Source of the DNA: Selenomonas sputigena ATCC 35185
GTDB taxonomy: Bacteria; Bacillota; Negativicutes; Selenomonadales; Selenomonadaceae
Direction: 5' to 3'
Assembly: GCF_000208405.1 (NCBI RefSeq)
Contig: NC_015437.1
Coordinates: 2,101,501 to 2,165,500, forward strand
Length of the DNA stretch: 64,000 nt
Positions within the stretch are counted from its first letter, which is position 1, and every line of letters begins with the position of its first letter. The translations under genes were made by a program, and so were the position numbers. The notes below the pieces were generated by a model. That model made no database searches and was not told the origin of the DNA. It saw only the letters and a list, made by a program, of their open reading frames with translations. Positions 1 through 7,943 of this stretch are shown here, piece after piece.

Positions 1-57
1 CAATCGCCCCACGCCGGCCAAAAGACCGATCTTTTCCAAAGATTTTCCCTCCGATTT

Positions 58-921
58 CTATTCGTTCTCGCGGCGCTCGCGGCAGATGCCGCGATCCACG
101 TTGCGCAGGAAGCGCAGGAAATGTTCAACCTCTTCGGACGTCTCGACCTCCTGCTCGATGACGGCGATCGCCTGTGCGAGGCTCAAGCCCGAGCGGAAGA
201 GGATCTTGTAGGCGCGCTTGATATTTCGCCGCGCCTCAACCGCGATGCCCGCACGCGCGATTCCGACGCTGTTGAGTCCGACGACGCGCGCCGGATGACC
301 GTCGACGATCGTGTAGGGCACGCAGTCCTGCACGATCTTCGACATGCCGCCGATCATGACGTTGCGGCCGATCTTCACGAACTGATGGATGCCGCACATG
401 CCGCCCAAGACCGCGCGATCCTCGACGATGGCATGGCCTGCGATCATCGCCGCGTTCGACATGATGACGTGATTGCCGACGACGCAGTTGTGCGCGACAT
501 GCGTGCAAGCCATGAGCAGGCTGTCGCTGCCGATGCGCGTCTCCTCGCCCTCGCCCGTCGCACGGTGGATGCTCGAATACTCGCGGATCGTCGTGCGGTC
601 GCCGATGATCGTATAGCTCTTCTCGCCCTTGAATTTCAAGTCCTGCGGCTCCGCGCCGACCGAAGCGAACTGGAAGATATGGCTGTCTTTGCCGATGCTC
701 GTCCAACTGTTGATGACGGCATGCGGCTCAATGCGCGTGCCCTCGCCGATCGAGACGTTCGCACCGATGACGGCGTGCGCACCGACCTTGACATTCTCGG
801 CGAGCGTCACATTCTCTTCAATCACAGCATACGGTCCGATCTCCACGCCCTTCGCCACATGGGCGCGAGGGCTTACGACCGCCGTTTCGTGGATATATGC
901 CACCACTTTGCTGTCCATCAT
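58..921 (-). CDS. lpxA: UDP-N-acetylglucosamine O-acyltransferase LpxA
   Basis: First step of lipid A synthesis in the cytoplasm: transfers 3-hydroxyacyl from ACP to UDP-GlcNAc. The first two thirds is a left-handed beta-helix of hexapeptide repeats (IGPYAVIEENV, VKVGAHAVIGANV, IGEGTRIEPHAVI). The family motif HVAHNCVVGNHVIMSN holds the catalytic His, and a helical C-terminus follows. Reading is open from a GTG at 930, but AAGGGG lies eight bases before the ATG at 921, so I start there (287 residues, slightly longer than the usual 255-270). It is the last gene of an lpxC-fabZ-lpxA series; more lipid A genes probably lie beyond the left edge. Identification is secure. Confidence 0.95.
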   Translation of the reverse strand: MMDSKVVAYIHETAVVSPRAHVAKGVEIGPYAVIEENVTLAENVKVGAHAVIGANVSIGEGTRIEPHAVINSWTSIGKDSHIFQFASVGAEPQDLKFKGEKSYTIIGDRTTIREYSSIHRATGEGEETRIGSDSLLMACTHVAHNCVVGNHVIMSNAAMIAGHAIVEDRAVLGGMCGIHQFVKIGRNVMIGGMSKIVQDCVPYTIVDGHPARVVGLNSVGIARAGIAVEARRNIKRAYKILFRSGLSLAQAIAVIEQEVETSEEVEHFLRFLRNVDRGICRERRENE

Positions 922-1058
922 TTTTTCCACCCCTTATTCCACTCGAAAAGAGCTGACAGGATTTTCAATCTATGCTTTCTATAGAAATCGCTGAAACTGT
1001 CCACGATTCCTGTGCGGATAAAGCGCCATATTGTTATAATCCTGCAAATCCTGTCGTT

Positions 1059-1083
1059 TTTTGCCTGTGATATTCAGGCAAAA
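1059..1083. repeat. Inverted repeat in fabZ-lpxA spacer
   Basis: Perfect nine-base arms TTTTGCCTG and CAGGCAAAA with a seven-base loop, between fabZ and lpxA. On the minus strand no clear T-run follows, so it is not a convincing terminator. It could be an operator or a processing hairpin between the two genes. Confidence 0.4.
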
Positions 1084-1142
1084 TCGGCAATTTTCGGGGG
1101 TTGATAAAAGACTGGCACTCATTTTCCTGGCAAATCTGCCCC

Positions 1143-1586
1143 TTAAGAGAGATTTTCAGCTCTTTGCAGGGCGAAGGTGAAGTCCGCCTTGGCGACGAGC
1201 ACGCCGTCGACGTAGCCGTCGGCATGAAGCTTGCCAAAATCGCCGTGCACCTTCGTGATCTTCGCCTTCGTCACGAGCTGATCGCCGGGCACGACGGGCT
1301 TCTTGAACTTCACACCCTCCATGCCGCCGAAGAGCGCGAGCTTGCCGCGGTTCTCCTCGGGATAGAGCATCGTGATGCCGCCGACCTGTGCCATGGCCTC
1401 CAGAAGGAGCACGCCGGGCATGATCGGCGAGCCGGGGAAATGACCGCGGAAGAAGTCCTCCATCATCGTCACACACTTGATGCCCGTCGCCGACTCAAAC
1501 GGCACGAGCTCGATGATGCGGTCGACAAGAAGCATCGGAGGGCGATGCGGCAGGATCTTCTGAATTTCATTGATGTCCAAAATCAT
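1143..1586 (-). CDS. fabZ: (3R)-hydroxyacyl-ACP dehydratase FabZ
   Basis: Hot-dog-fold dehydratase of fatty acid elongation. The signature LPHRPPMLLVDRI and the active-site segment GHFPGSPIMPGVLLLEAMAQVGG (catalytic His, then Glu) are complete. At 147 residues it has normal length. The ATG at 1586 is chosen because AAGGAG lies about eight bases upstream and MILDINEIQ is a typical N-terminus; a longer in-frame extension has no support. It sits between lpxC and lpxA, the classic arrangement that balances hydroxyacyl-ACP flux between phospholipid and lipid A. About 220 bases separate it from lpxA and hold a nine-base inverted repeat at 1059-1083. Confidence 0.96.
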   Translation of the reverse strand: MILDINEIQKILPHRPPMLLVDRIIELVPFESATGIKCVTMMEDFFRGHFPGSPIMPGVLLLEAMAQVGGITMLYPEENRGKLALFGGMEGVKFKKPVVPGDQLVTKAKITKVHGDFGKLHADGYVDGVLVAKADFTFALQRAENLS

Positions 1587-1668
1587 ATAGTTTCGCTCCT
1601 TCTTTCCTAATTGAAACCGGCACAAAACGCGCCGGAGTTCGGCGCAAGCAGAAACCCCTTCTGCACTT

Positions 1669-2496
1669 TCATGCCAGAGAGGTGCAAATCGCCTTCGCGA
1701 GCTGCGCGTTCAGGGCATGCCCCGACTTCACGGCGAGAATATGCCCGCGCACGAAGCCCGCGAGACGCAGATCACCGATGAGATCGAGAATCTTGTGGCG
1801 GACAAGCTCGTCGGGGAAACGCAGCTCGTTGAGCCAGCGCTCATCGTTGTAGACAATGACGTTTTCAAGCGTGCCGCCGAGTCCGAGTCCCGCTTTCTTC
1901 AGCGCCTCGACCTCGCCTTCATAAGCAATCGTACGCGCCGGGGCGATCTCCTTCTCGTAAGCGTCCTCGCTCACGAGGAAATCCCGATACTGCGTGCCGA
2001 CGAGCGCGTGCTCGTTGAGCGACGTAAAGCTCACGCGCAGACCGCCGCCATAGGGAACGGCAACGAGGAAGCGTTCGCCGTCGTCGATGCGGTAGACGCG
2101 GTCGATGACGATTTCCTGCCGCTCCTTTTCCTGCTGCACCTTCCCCGCTTCTTTCAAAAGGGAGAAAAAGACGAGCGAGGAGCCATCGGCGACGGGAGGC
2201 TCCTCGGCGTCGAGCTCGACCAAGCAGTTGTCGATGCCGAACGCCGCGAGCGCGCTCATCAGATGCTCGACCGTGAAGACGCGCACGCCGCCCTCAGAGA
2301 GCGTCGTCGCGCGCACCGTCGACGTCACATGCGGCGCGGTCGCGCGAATCCTCGGCTCGCCCGCAACATCCTTGCGCACGAAGACGATTCCCGCATCGAC
2401 GGGCGCCGGCAGGAGCGAGAGATGCACGAGGACGCCGGAATGAAGCCCCACGCCGTCGTAATCAACGCGCCGGGCAATCGTCGTCTGAAAGGACAA
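1669..2496 (-). CDS. lpxC: UDP-3-O-acyl-N-acetylglucosamine deacetylase LpxC
   Basis: Zn-dependent deacetylase, the committed step of lipid A synthesis. Visible family features are the N-terminus SFQTTIARRVDYDGVGLHSG, the metal-site segment VEHLMSALAAFGIDN, the HKILDLIGDL motif with metal ligands, and the late catalytic His in SGHALNAQLA. The start is a TTG at 2496, seven bases after GGAGGAGG; the open frame extends upstream to 2574 but without a ribosome site. Length is 275 residues, a stand-alone LpxC not fused to FabZ. A dispersed repeat pair lies directly upstream. First gene of the lpxC-fabZ-lpxA series. Confidence 0.95.
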   Translation of the reverse strand: MSFQTTIARRVDYDGVGLHSGVLVHLSLLPAPVDAGIVFVRKDVAGEPRIRATAPHVTSTVRATTLSEGGVRVFTVEHLMSALAAFGIDNCLVELDAEEPPVADGSSLVFFSLLKEAGKVQQEKERQEIVIDRVYRIDDGERFLVAVPYGGGLRVSFTSLNEHALVGTQYRDFLVSEDAYEKEIAPARTIAYEGEVEALKKAGLGLGGTLENVIVYNDERWLNELRFPDELVRHKILDLIGDLRLAGFVRGHILAVKSGHALNAQLAKAICTSLA

Positions 2497-2588
2497 TAGA
2501 AATCCTCCTCCGCTGGAAAATGCAAAAGCCGGCCATATAAAGCCGCAGCTGCCAAATGCAGCCCTCCGTTTCAACGTTCTATTATTGT

Positions 2589-2771
2589 ACCATGAAACCC
2601 CAAGAAGTCAAACCCGAAGGGTGCAGACTGATTGGCTAGGTTTCTGGTAAGGGCGGCGCACTATGTCCACAAAGTGGACGTTTGTGCGTGTAGCTTGCCA
2701 TGAAACCCCAAGAAGTCAAACCCGAAGGGTGCAGACTGATTGGCTAGGCTTCTGGTAAGGGCGGCGCGCTA
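2589..2771. repeat. Tandem pair of dispersed ~72-bp repeat with hairpin spacer
   Basis: Two near-identical units (about 2590-2661 and 2698-2770) lie 108 bases apart. Each begins with CCATGAAACCCCAAGAAGTC and ends with AAGGGCGGCGC. The 36-base spacer holds a hairpin, GTCCAC-AAA-GTGGAC (2665-2679), extended by outer GCAC/GTGC pairing. The second unit stops directly at the dCMP deaminase stop codon. The same unit-hairpin-unit architecture recurs in inverse orientation near 62840-63005, and single copies occur near 42339 and 55669. It fills the whole gap between lpxC and the deaminase. Confidence 0.85.
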
Positions 2772-2772
2772 T

Positions 2773-3264
2773 TCATCCTTCCCGCTCGCCTTTTGGCAGC
2801 ACAAAATTCACAGGCAGCTCTTCGATGTCCGTTTCCAGACGCCGATAGTGGACGCCGGCGGCGGCGAACATGCGCTTCGAAGCGCGCGTGCTGTCGGTCG
2901 CCGCGTACTTGTCCGACAGGTAGATGACCTCCTTGATGCCGCTTTGAATGATCGCCTTGCAGCACTCGTTGCACGGAAAGAGCGACGTGTAGATGCGGCA
3001 GCCCTTCAAGGATGTGCTCGCGTTCAATATGGCATTCAGTTCGGCATGCACGACATAGGCGTACTTCTTGTCGCCGAACTCGCCCGTGCTGCCCCACGGG
3101 AACTCCGCATCGGAGCAGCCGTTGGGCATGCCGTTGTAACCGACGCCGACGATGTGTTTATCCTCGTTGACAATGCAGGCGCCGACCTGCGTGTGCGGAT
3201 CCTTGCTGCGGTACTTGGAAAAAAGGGCGATGCCCATGAAGTATTCATCCCACGATATGATCAT
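2773..3264 (-). CDS. Deoxycytidylate (dCMP) deaminase
   Basis: Converts dCMP to dUMP for thymidylate synthesis. The zinc site is complete: HAELNAI (ligand His and proton-shuttle Glu) followed by PCNECCKAI (two Cys ligands). The N-terminus [25 protein letters not shown] and the NGMPNGCSD segment are typical of the ComEB/dCMP deaminase family; 163 residues is normal. The ATG at 3264 overlaps the stop of the upstream chemoreceptor gene by four bases (ATGA), with GGGGAGG upstream, so the two are translationally coupled. A nucleotide enzyme behind a chemoreceptor suggests operon convenience rather than shared function. Confidence 0.93.
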   Translation of the reverse strand: MIISWDEYFMGIALFSKYRSKDPHTQVGACIVNEDKHIVGVGYNGMPNGCSDAEFPWGSTGEFGDKKYAYVVHAELNAILNASTSLKGCRIYTSLFPCNECCKAIIQSGIKEVIYLSDKYAATDSTRASKRMFAAAGVHYRRLETDIEELPVNFVLPKGEREG

Positions 3265-5018
3265 GGCTTTTCCTCCCCTCGCATCTCAGACGATTCCGCC
3301 GCGCCGTCTGCGGTAGCCGCGTCGATCGCTTCCCCCGCTTCAGACGTTCCGTCTGTGCCGCCCACCGCTTCAAGCGTCGGCAGAACCGTGCCCAGAAGGG
3401 TGCGCAGGCCGTCCGCAGCGGCGTGCAGTTCGGCGATCTTCGCTTCCTCACCCTCCTTGATTGCGAGGAGTTTCCCCGCATCCTGCGCCATCTTCTCGTG
3501 CAGCGCACGCGCCTCGGCGAGCGCCGGCAGGAATCTTGCCGTCCCGCTTCCGCGTCCTGCCGTGCGCCTTGCCGCCTCCTCCAGACGCGCCGCCGTATCG
3601 GCAAGCGCACGAAGCGCCGTGCGGCTCTCCCGTGCACCTCGGCCGCCCGCCTCGATGGCCTCGGCCGCCTTGGAGACGTCGCCGGCGAGCGCCGTCAGAA
3701 GCTCTGCCGCATTTGTGGAAAGCTTGCCCGCATCCTCCGACAGGCGGCGCACCTCGTCGGCGACAGCGGCGAAGCGCCTGCCCGCATCGCCCGCACGCGC
3801 CGCCTCGACCGCCGCGTTGAACGCGAGGAGGTTCGTCTGGCTCGCAAGCTCCGCGACCTCGGCGAGCGTATCGCCGATCGCCGCCGCACGTTTTCCCAGA
3901 TCGCGCGCCATTTCGTCCGCCGCCTTCAACTCCTTCGCGAGCGCGTTCGTGCGCTCTGCCGCATCGTGCGCCGCCCTCCGGTTCTCGCCAAATTGACGGC
4001 GCACTTCTTCGGCTTCTTTCTGCGCTTCGTCCGACGCATCTTCGTCCATGCCGTCCGCGGCTTCGGCGAGCACCGAAGCCGCTTTCTCCGCCCGCTCCTT
4101 CAATGCCCCCGCTTGTGCGAGAGCCGACTCCATCGCCTGCGCCTGTTCCTGCGCCCCCGCGAGAAGTTTCGTGCAAAAGGCGCCCATGCGCGAAAGCATC
4201 TCCGACGGCACGGCCTCGAACGCTGCATCTCTTCGAGGCGTCCCCAATTCCTGCGCGGCAAGCGCTTCACCTGCAGGAACATCCGAGACCTCGGGCAAAG
4301 AAGCCTGTTCCTCTTCTTTCTGCCCCTGCAGCGGGAGTGCGATGCGCCCGGCATAAGCGAGCAGAAGCCCCAATCCCGTGAGCACGAGCAAGAGCAGCAG
4401 CAGCCCCGCCAGGGTCATGGAGTTTGTCAGTGCGCCGAGCGAGCGTTCCTCCTCCGACTCGGGCACGCCGACGAAGATCATGCCGACCGCCTCGCCGTCC
4501 GCATCGAAGAGCGTACGATACGAGCCGATGGGTCGCCCGCCGCCGAAATCGGAGCGGCCGAGATACGGCGTGCAGCCCGTGAGCACGATCCTCGTGACGG
4601 CGGCGTCCGCCTTCTGCCCGACGAGCCTCTTGCCGCTCGTCTCGTACGTCGAGGATGCGCACTGTTCGCCGACGAAGAGCGCGACGTCCGATCCCGTAAC
4701 CTCTTTCAAGTGATCGACGAAACTGCCATTATCGTTGAGCAGTCTGCCTCCCTTGTAGATGCGTCCGTCCTGCACCGTCCAATCGCCGGGATGCGTCGAA
4801 TCGATCAGCAAGAGAATGCCGCGCATGTCAGCATCGACCTTCTCCTTCCATATCGTCGCGTTCGACGTGCGTGCGCTGTCGTAGGCGCGATAGCCGAGCG
4901 CGAGGAACGCTGCGAGGAAAAAGACCGCAAAAAGGACGACGCCGCGCCTCAGTCGCGCTGCGTCATCCTTGCTCTGAAAGAATCGGGAAAGGAAGCTTTT
5001 TTTCTTATCGTTCTGCAT
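3261..5018 (-). CDS. Methyl-accepting chemotaxis protein with periplasmic Cache-like sensor
   Basis: Chemoreceptor of 585 residues. A basic N-terminus leads to a membrane helix (about 24-43). A periplasmic sensor of roughly 190 residues resembles the single-Cache fold ([24 protein letters not shown] near its end). A second membrane helix (about 230-252) follows, then a long cytoplasmic coiled coil. The signalling tip, [20 protein letters not shown] followed by [15 protein letters not shown], is the canonical MCP hairpin that contacts CheA/CheW. No obvious CheR-docking pentapeptide ends the protein. It starts one base after the stop of the Usp gene and overlaps the deaminase gene. The ligand is unknown. 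Flagellar genes at the right edge fit a motile host. Confidence 0.9.
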   Translation of the reverse strand: MQNDKKKSFLSRFFQSKDDAARLRRGVVLFAVFFLAAFLALGYRAYDSARTSNATIWKEKVDADMRGILLLIDSTHPGDWTVQDGRIYKGGRLLNDNGSFVDHLKEVTGSDVALFVGEQCASSTYETSGKRLVGQKADAAVTRIVLTGCTPYLGRSDFGGGRPIGSYRTLFDADGEAVGMIFVGVPESEEERSLGALTNSMTLAGLLLLLLVLTGLGLLLAYAGRIALPLQGQKEEEQASLPEVSDVPAGEALAAQELGTPRRDAAFEAVPSEMLSRMGAFCTKLLAGAQEQAQAMESALAQAGALKERAEKAASVLAEAADGMDEDASDEAQKEAEEVRRQFGENRRAAHDAAERTNALAKELKAADEMARDLGKRAAAIGDTLAEVAELASQTNLLAFNAAVEAARAGDAGRRFAAVADEVRRLSEDAGKLSTNAAELLTALAGDVSKAAEAIEAGGRGARESRTALRALADTAARLEEAARRTAGRGSGTARFLPALAEARALHEKMAQDAGKLLAIKEGEEAKIAELHAAADGLRTLLGTVLPTLEAVGGTDGTSEAGEAIDAATADGAAESSEMRGEEKP

Positions 5019-5019
5019 A

Positions 5020-5466
5020 TCAGCGAACCACCATGACGGGGCAGTGGACGTGCTGCAGCACATACTGGCTGACGCTGCCCATCAAGAAGCCCGTCAGACG
5101 GCCGAGACCGCGGCTGCCCATGACGACGAGGTCGTATCCCTCATCGTCCGCCGTCTCCACGATGACCTCGGCGGGCGAGCCAAGTTCCACCACGCTGTTC
5201 GTGCGGATGTCTGCGGGCACCTCTCGCAGGATCTTCGCCAGTTCCTTGTAAGCGCCCTCCTTCAGAGCCGCAGGATCATAGCCGTCCATGCTCACGCGCT
5301 CGAAGGCCGCGACCTCGGCATTGAGATCGACGACCGAGAGCAGCATGAGCGTCGCCCCCTGCAGCCGCGCGATGTGCGCCGCCTGCCGCACGGCCTGCTG
5401 CGCCTGCTCCGAACCGTCATAAGGTACGAGAATCCGCCGAATCTCGCTGTCCTTAAAATCCATCAT
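5020..5466 (-). CDS. Universal stress protein UspA family
   Basis: Cytoplasmic Usp-fold protein of 148 residues. The N-terminal strand [13 protein letters not shown] and the C-terminal ATP-binding motif [21 protein letters not shown] (G-x2-G-x9-GS pattern) mark the ATP-binding class. The ATG at 5466 has GGGAGG eight bases upstream. It is the first gene of a tight unit with the chemoreceptor and the dCMP deaminase. The specific stress role cannot be read from sequence. Confidence 0.9.
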   Translation of the reverse strand: MMDFKDSEIRRILVPYDGSEQAQQAVRQAAHIARLQGATLMLLSVVDLNAEVAAFERVSMDGYDPAALKEGAYKELAKILREVPADIRTNSVVELGSPAEVIVETADDEGYDLVVMGSRGLGRLTGFLMGSVSQYVLQHVHCPVMVVR

Positions 5467-5614
5467 CTTGCTTACCTCCCGGAATTTCCCAAACTCCCAT
5501 AAGTGTCTTTTTATTTCGCCAACGAAGGGGGAAATTCCTCTTTTTCCTGCATGATTGTCACCAAATTTGCCAGTCTTCCGTTATGTCCCTTCGCTCCTTG
5601 CAGCGCACCTCCCG

Positions 5615-6166
5615 TCACACGAGCAGCTTCTTCAGCTTCTGCAATGCGCGCCGCTTGACGACGGCGGCATAGGCAGCGCTGAGACCGAGCTTCGCGGCGG
5701 CTTCCTTGAGACTCCAATCCGCAAGATAGACGAGCGACAGAAGCTCCTTCTCGCGCTCCGACAGCGTCCTCATCGCAGCGAAGAGCGCGTCCTTGAGCGC
5801 AAAATGCATAGATGCGTCGCTCGCGGTCTCATCCTCGACGGATTCCCAGAAGCTCTTGCCCTCCTCGTCATCTCCCGGATGCACCTCGCGCTGCCAATAG
5901 GCGCGTTCACGGCGGAAGAGCGTATGCAGATCGCCGTAGACGCGGTGCTTGGCAAAGCCCTCAAACGGCACGCCGAGCGCCGCGTCGAAATCGCGCACGG
6001 CGCGCAGAAAGCTCTCGCGTGCCGCCTGCAAAGCGTCCTCGAAGACGGTGCGCAGATGGCGCTGCCGCGCCGCGCGAAAGAACATCCCCTGAAACTTCTC
6101 GCAAAGCTCTGCCAGAACTTCGCCATTTCCCCTCTGCGACTGCAAAACCATTTCGTTGATCGTCAT
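5615..6166 (-). CDS. Small sigma-70 family RNA polymerase sigma factor
   Basis: 183-residue protein with a region-2-like first half (FRAARQRHLRTVFEDALQAARESFLRAVRDFD...FEGFAKHRVYGDLHTLFRR) and a region-4 helix-turn-helix near the C-terminus (LSEREKELLSLVYLADWSLKEAAAKLGLS). It therefore resembles an alternative sigma factor of the SigH/ECF size class. No anti-sigma gene is adjacent. The start is taken at ATG 6166 behind AAAGGTGAGG; a GTG three codons earlier would lie within the ribosome site. It has its own likely promoter (6222-6251) and a perfect 16-base palindrome in the leader, so it may be specifically regulated. The regulon is unknown. Confidence 0.75.
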   Translation of the reverse strand: MTINEMVLQSQRGNGEVLAELCEKFQGMFFRAARQRHLRTVFEDALQAARESFLRAVRDFDAALGVPFEGFAKHRVYGDLHTLFRRERAYWQREVHPGDDEEGKSFWESVEDETASDASMHFALKDALFAAMRTLSEREKELLSLVYLADWSLKEAAAKLGLSAAYAAVVKRRALQKLKKLLV

Positions 6167-6183
6167 TTTCCTCACCTTTGGGC

Positions 6184-6199
6184 GAGGAACCGGTTCCTC
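6184..6199. promoter_or_regulatory. Perfect 16-bp palindrome in sigma-factor leader
   Basis: GAGGAACCGGTTCCTC is perfectly self-complementary and lies between the predicted -10 and the ribosome binding site of the sigma-factor gene. Its position suits a repressor operator (possibly autoregulatory) or a translation-limiting hairpin. Function is inferred from position only. Confidence 0.55.
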
Positions 6200-6221
6200 T
6201 ATGTATTAGCGCTTGCCGCTT

Positions 6222-6251
6222 ATTGTAGCGAAAGGGATGCGGCGGGCGCAA
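6222..6251 (-). promoter_or_regulatory. Putative sigma-70 promoter of the sigma-factor gene
   Basis: On the minus strand, TTGCGC (6251-6246) and TACAAT (6227-6222) are separated by 18 bases, upstream of the gene starting at 6166. Confidence 0.5.
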
Positions 6252-6316
6252 AAGCCGAGTGATGGTTGACTCGACGAAACTCATAGGAGAAACGACGCGT
6301 ACACATTCGGTATGCG

Positions 6317-6345
6317 AAAAGCCCTCCAAGGTGCTTGGGGGATTT
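6317..6345. terminator. Possible second terminator hairpin upstream of the sigma-factor gene
   Basis: Arms CCCTCCAAG and CTTGGGGG with a three-base loop. Read on the minus strand it is followed by CTTTTC, and read on the plus strand by ATTTTC. It lies downstream of the stronger hairpin at 6370-6402 and would insulate the sigma-factor promoter. Confidence 0.45.
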
Positions 6346-6369
6346 TCTATTCTTCACGCCACACAGCAA

Positions 6370-6402
6370 AGAGCGCCGCAGCCCATTTCGCTGCGGCGCT
6401 CT
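6370..6402 (-). terminator. Strong hairpin terminator after the 6425-6958 gene
   Basis: Thirteen-base perfect stem AGAGCGCCGCAGC / GCTGCGGCGCTCT with a seven-base loop, just past the stop codon of the unclassified gene. The T-run is short. Confidence 0.7.
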
Positions 6403-6424
6403 ACGCACGTTCTTTCATTTTCTT

Positions 6425-6958
6425 CTATTTCCTTCCTAAAGCGGCGCGATTCCATGCCTTCTGCCAGAAGAGGCGGCGCAGTACGGCAGCTTCGGTCTTT
6501 GCATCGAGGTCTTGACGCAGGATTTCCGCCGCGCGAAGATGGGCTGCAAGAGTTGCCGCACCCCAAAGCGCACGGATGCGCCTGCCACAGGAAAGCTCGA
6601 TCTCAGCCGGCTCTTCAGCGCGAACGAGCTGCGCGTGCATGGCATTCACGACGCCCATCGCCGCATCGCCTCGAATGCGCGGGCGCCGTGCGCGAAAGGG
6701 CACGAGCACGAGTTCCGATGCAATCGCCAAGGGCGCTGTCTGCGCAAGCGCCGTGCGCTCCTTCGCCCACGCACGCAGCAGCGGCAGAGAACGGCAATGA
6801 CGCCTTGCCAAACGCTCCAGCACAGTGCGCAGACGCGCCCGCACGAGACGATCCGTACCGTCCGCCAAGAAAAGGCGCGTGGCGTCGCCCTCCCCATCGA
6901 CATATTCGGGCAGCGCCGCCTCGATCTCCCAATCCTCAGGCAAATCCCAATGCTTCAT
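6425..6958 (-). CDS. Uncharacterised protein, faint ComK-like layout
   Basis: 177 residues, no signal peptide or membrane helix, very rich in Arg, Ala and Leu. I cannot assign it securely. The central and C-terminal part (SELVLVPFRARRPRIRGDAAMG, then IELSCGRRIRALWG) has the spacing of the ComK competence regulator family: hydrophobic strand, Arg-Pro, short linker, strand, glycine turn. Conserved identities are few, so this is only a hint. The gene is monocistronic, flanked by its own terminator at 6370-6402 and facing the sigma-factor gene in the same direction. A profile search with the ComK family would decide. Confidence 0.45.
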   Translation of the reverse strand: MKHWDLPEDWEIEAALPEYVDGEGDATRLFLADGTDRLVRARLRTVLERLARRHCRSLPLLRAWAKERTALAQTAPLAIASELVLVPFRARRPRIRGDAAMGVVNAMHAQLVRAEEPAEIELSCGRRIRALWGAATLAAHLRAAEILRQDLDAKTEAAVLRRLFWQKAWNRAALGRK

Positions 6959-7037
6959 TCCTTCTTCCTCCCATCTTGTCCAAACATCTGTTCGCTAAAT
7001 CAGTATAACATACAGAACATACGTTTGGCAAGTGTTC

Positions 7038-7712
7038 TCATGCAGCGTTCTGCCAAAAGCGCCGCGAGAGAACATCAACGATGGAAACATGCCCTTCGGG
7101 GAAGTAAGATCCCGTATCAGCAAGAATGATGCGCTTGTTGAGGAAGAGCGGCTTTCCTCTCCCGTCAAGAAACAAGGTCGGCGTATGTCCGGCGACGACG
7201 ATGTCGTCACCCGCGTAATGCTCATAGAACTCCTCGCGAATCCACAGGAGGTCGTTCGATCGCTGCTCTTCGAAGGCGACGCCCGGACGCACACCCGCAT
7301 GTGCGAAGAAATAGCGTTCCCCTTCCTGCTCAACCGTATGCGAAAGCGGCAGTTCCCGCAGGAAGGCGAGTACGCGCGCAATTGTCCCCGGCGACTCCTT
7401 TTCCCATGCCAGAAGTTCCGCCATCGTCTCCCTGCCGCCATTCATCAGCCAACTTTCGCCCGTCGCACCGCCGAAGAAATAGTCGAGCATCATCTGCTCA
7501 TGGTTGCCGCGCAAAAGGACGACATTCTTTTCCTCGGCGAGCTTCATGACGAATTCCAACGTGCGGCGCACCGAAGGGCCGCGGTCGATGTAGTCGCCAA
7601 GGAACACGAGGAGGTCGTCTGCTGCGTCGACCTTCGCCTTCTCGTAAGCGGAGCGAAACTTCTCAAAATGACCGTGAATGTCCCCTACTGCCAAAATCCT
7701 GCGATACGTCAT
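7038..7712 (-). CDS. PrpE/PP1-type metallophosphatase (Ser/Thr phosphatase or Ap4A hydrolase)
   Basis: 224-residue calcineurin-like phosphoesterase. The three metal-binding signatures of the PPP family are complete: GDIHGHFEKF near residue 11, GDYIDRGPSVRRTLEF near 39, and LRGNHEQMM near 68. Later histidines in FAHAGVRPG and VVAGHTPT complete the site. Bacterial members act as protein serine/threonine phosphatases or as diadenosine tetraphosphatases; sequence does not separate these. Start ATG 7712 follows AAGGAGAGG. It stands alone between the hydrogenase-like gene and the unclassified gene. Confidence 0.88.
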   Translation of the reverse strand: MTYRRILAVGDIHGHFEKFRSAYEKAKVDAADDLLVFLGDYIDRGPSVRRTLEFVMKLAEEKNVVLLRGNHEQMMLDYFFGGATGESWLMNGGRETMAELLAWEKESPGTIARVLAFLRELPLSHTVEQEGERYFFAHAGVRPGVAFEEQRSNDLLWIREEFYEHYAGDDIVVAGHTPTLFLDGRGKPLFLNKRIILADTGSYFPEGHVSIVDVLSRRFWQNAA

Positions 7713-7872
7713 GGCTTCCCTCTCCTTTTACTGCCACACTGCGATGAAAACAGGCTCGCCTGTCATGCCGGCGATGCCATCGGTCTACATCATCAGTATA
7801 GCTGGAAAATGCCCCATCGTGGTCGCCCGTCATGCGACAGTTGCGGCAGGGATTTGCAGGATGTCACGGAGC

Positions 7873-7914
7873 AAAAAAGACGGTGCGTATGCCACATTCG
7901 GCATACGCACCGTC
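7873..7914 (-). terminator. Terminator of the hydrogenase-like gene
   Basis: Perfect 15-base stem (GACGGTGCGTATGCC at 7879-7893 with its complement at 7900-7914), a six-base loop, and six T residues following on the minus strand. It lies directly after the gene ending at 7944. Confidence 0.9.
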
Positions 7915-7943
7915 CCATTTTCAGTTTCAAACTGCTTTCTTCG

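Noticed and set aside
2592-2638. Repeat mini-ORF annotated as a gene
   Set aside because: Frame is broken in several copies and none has a convincing ribosome site. Kept as a repeat and raised as a finding instead.
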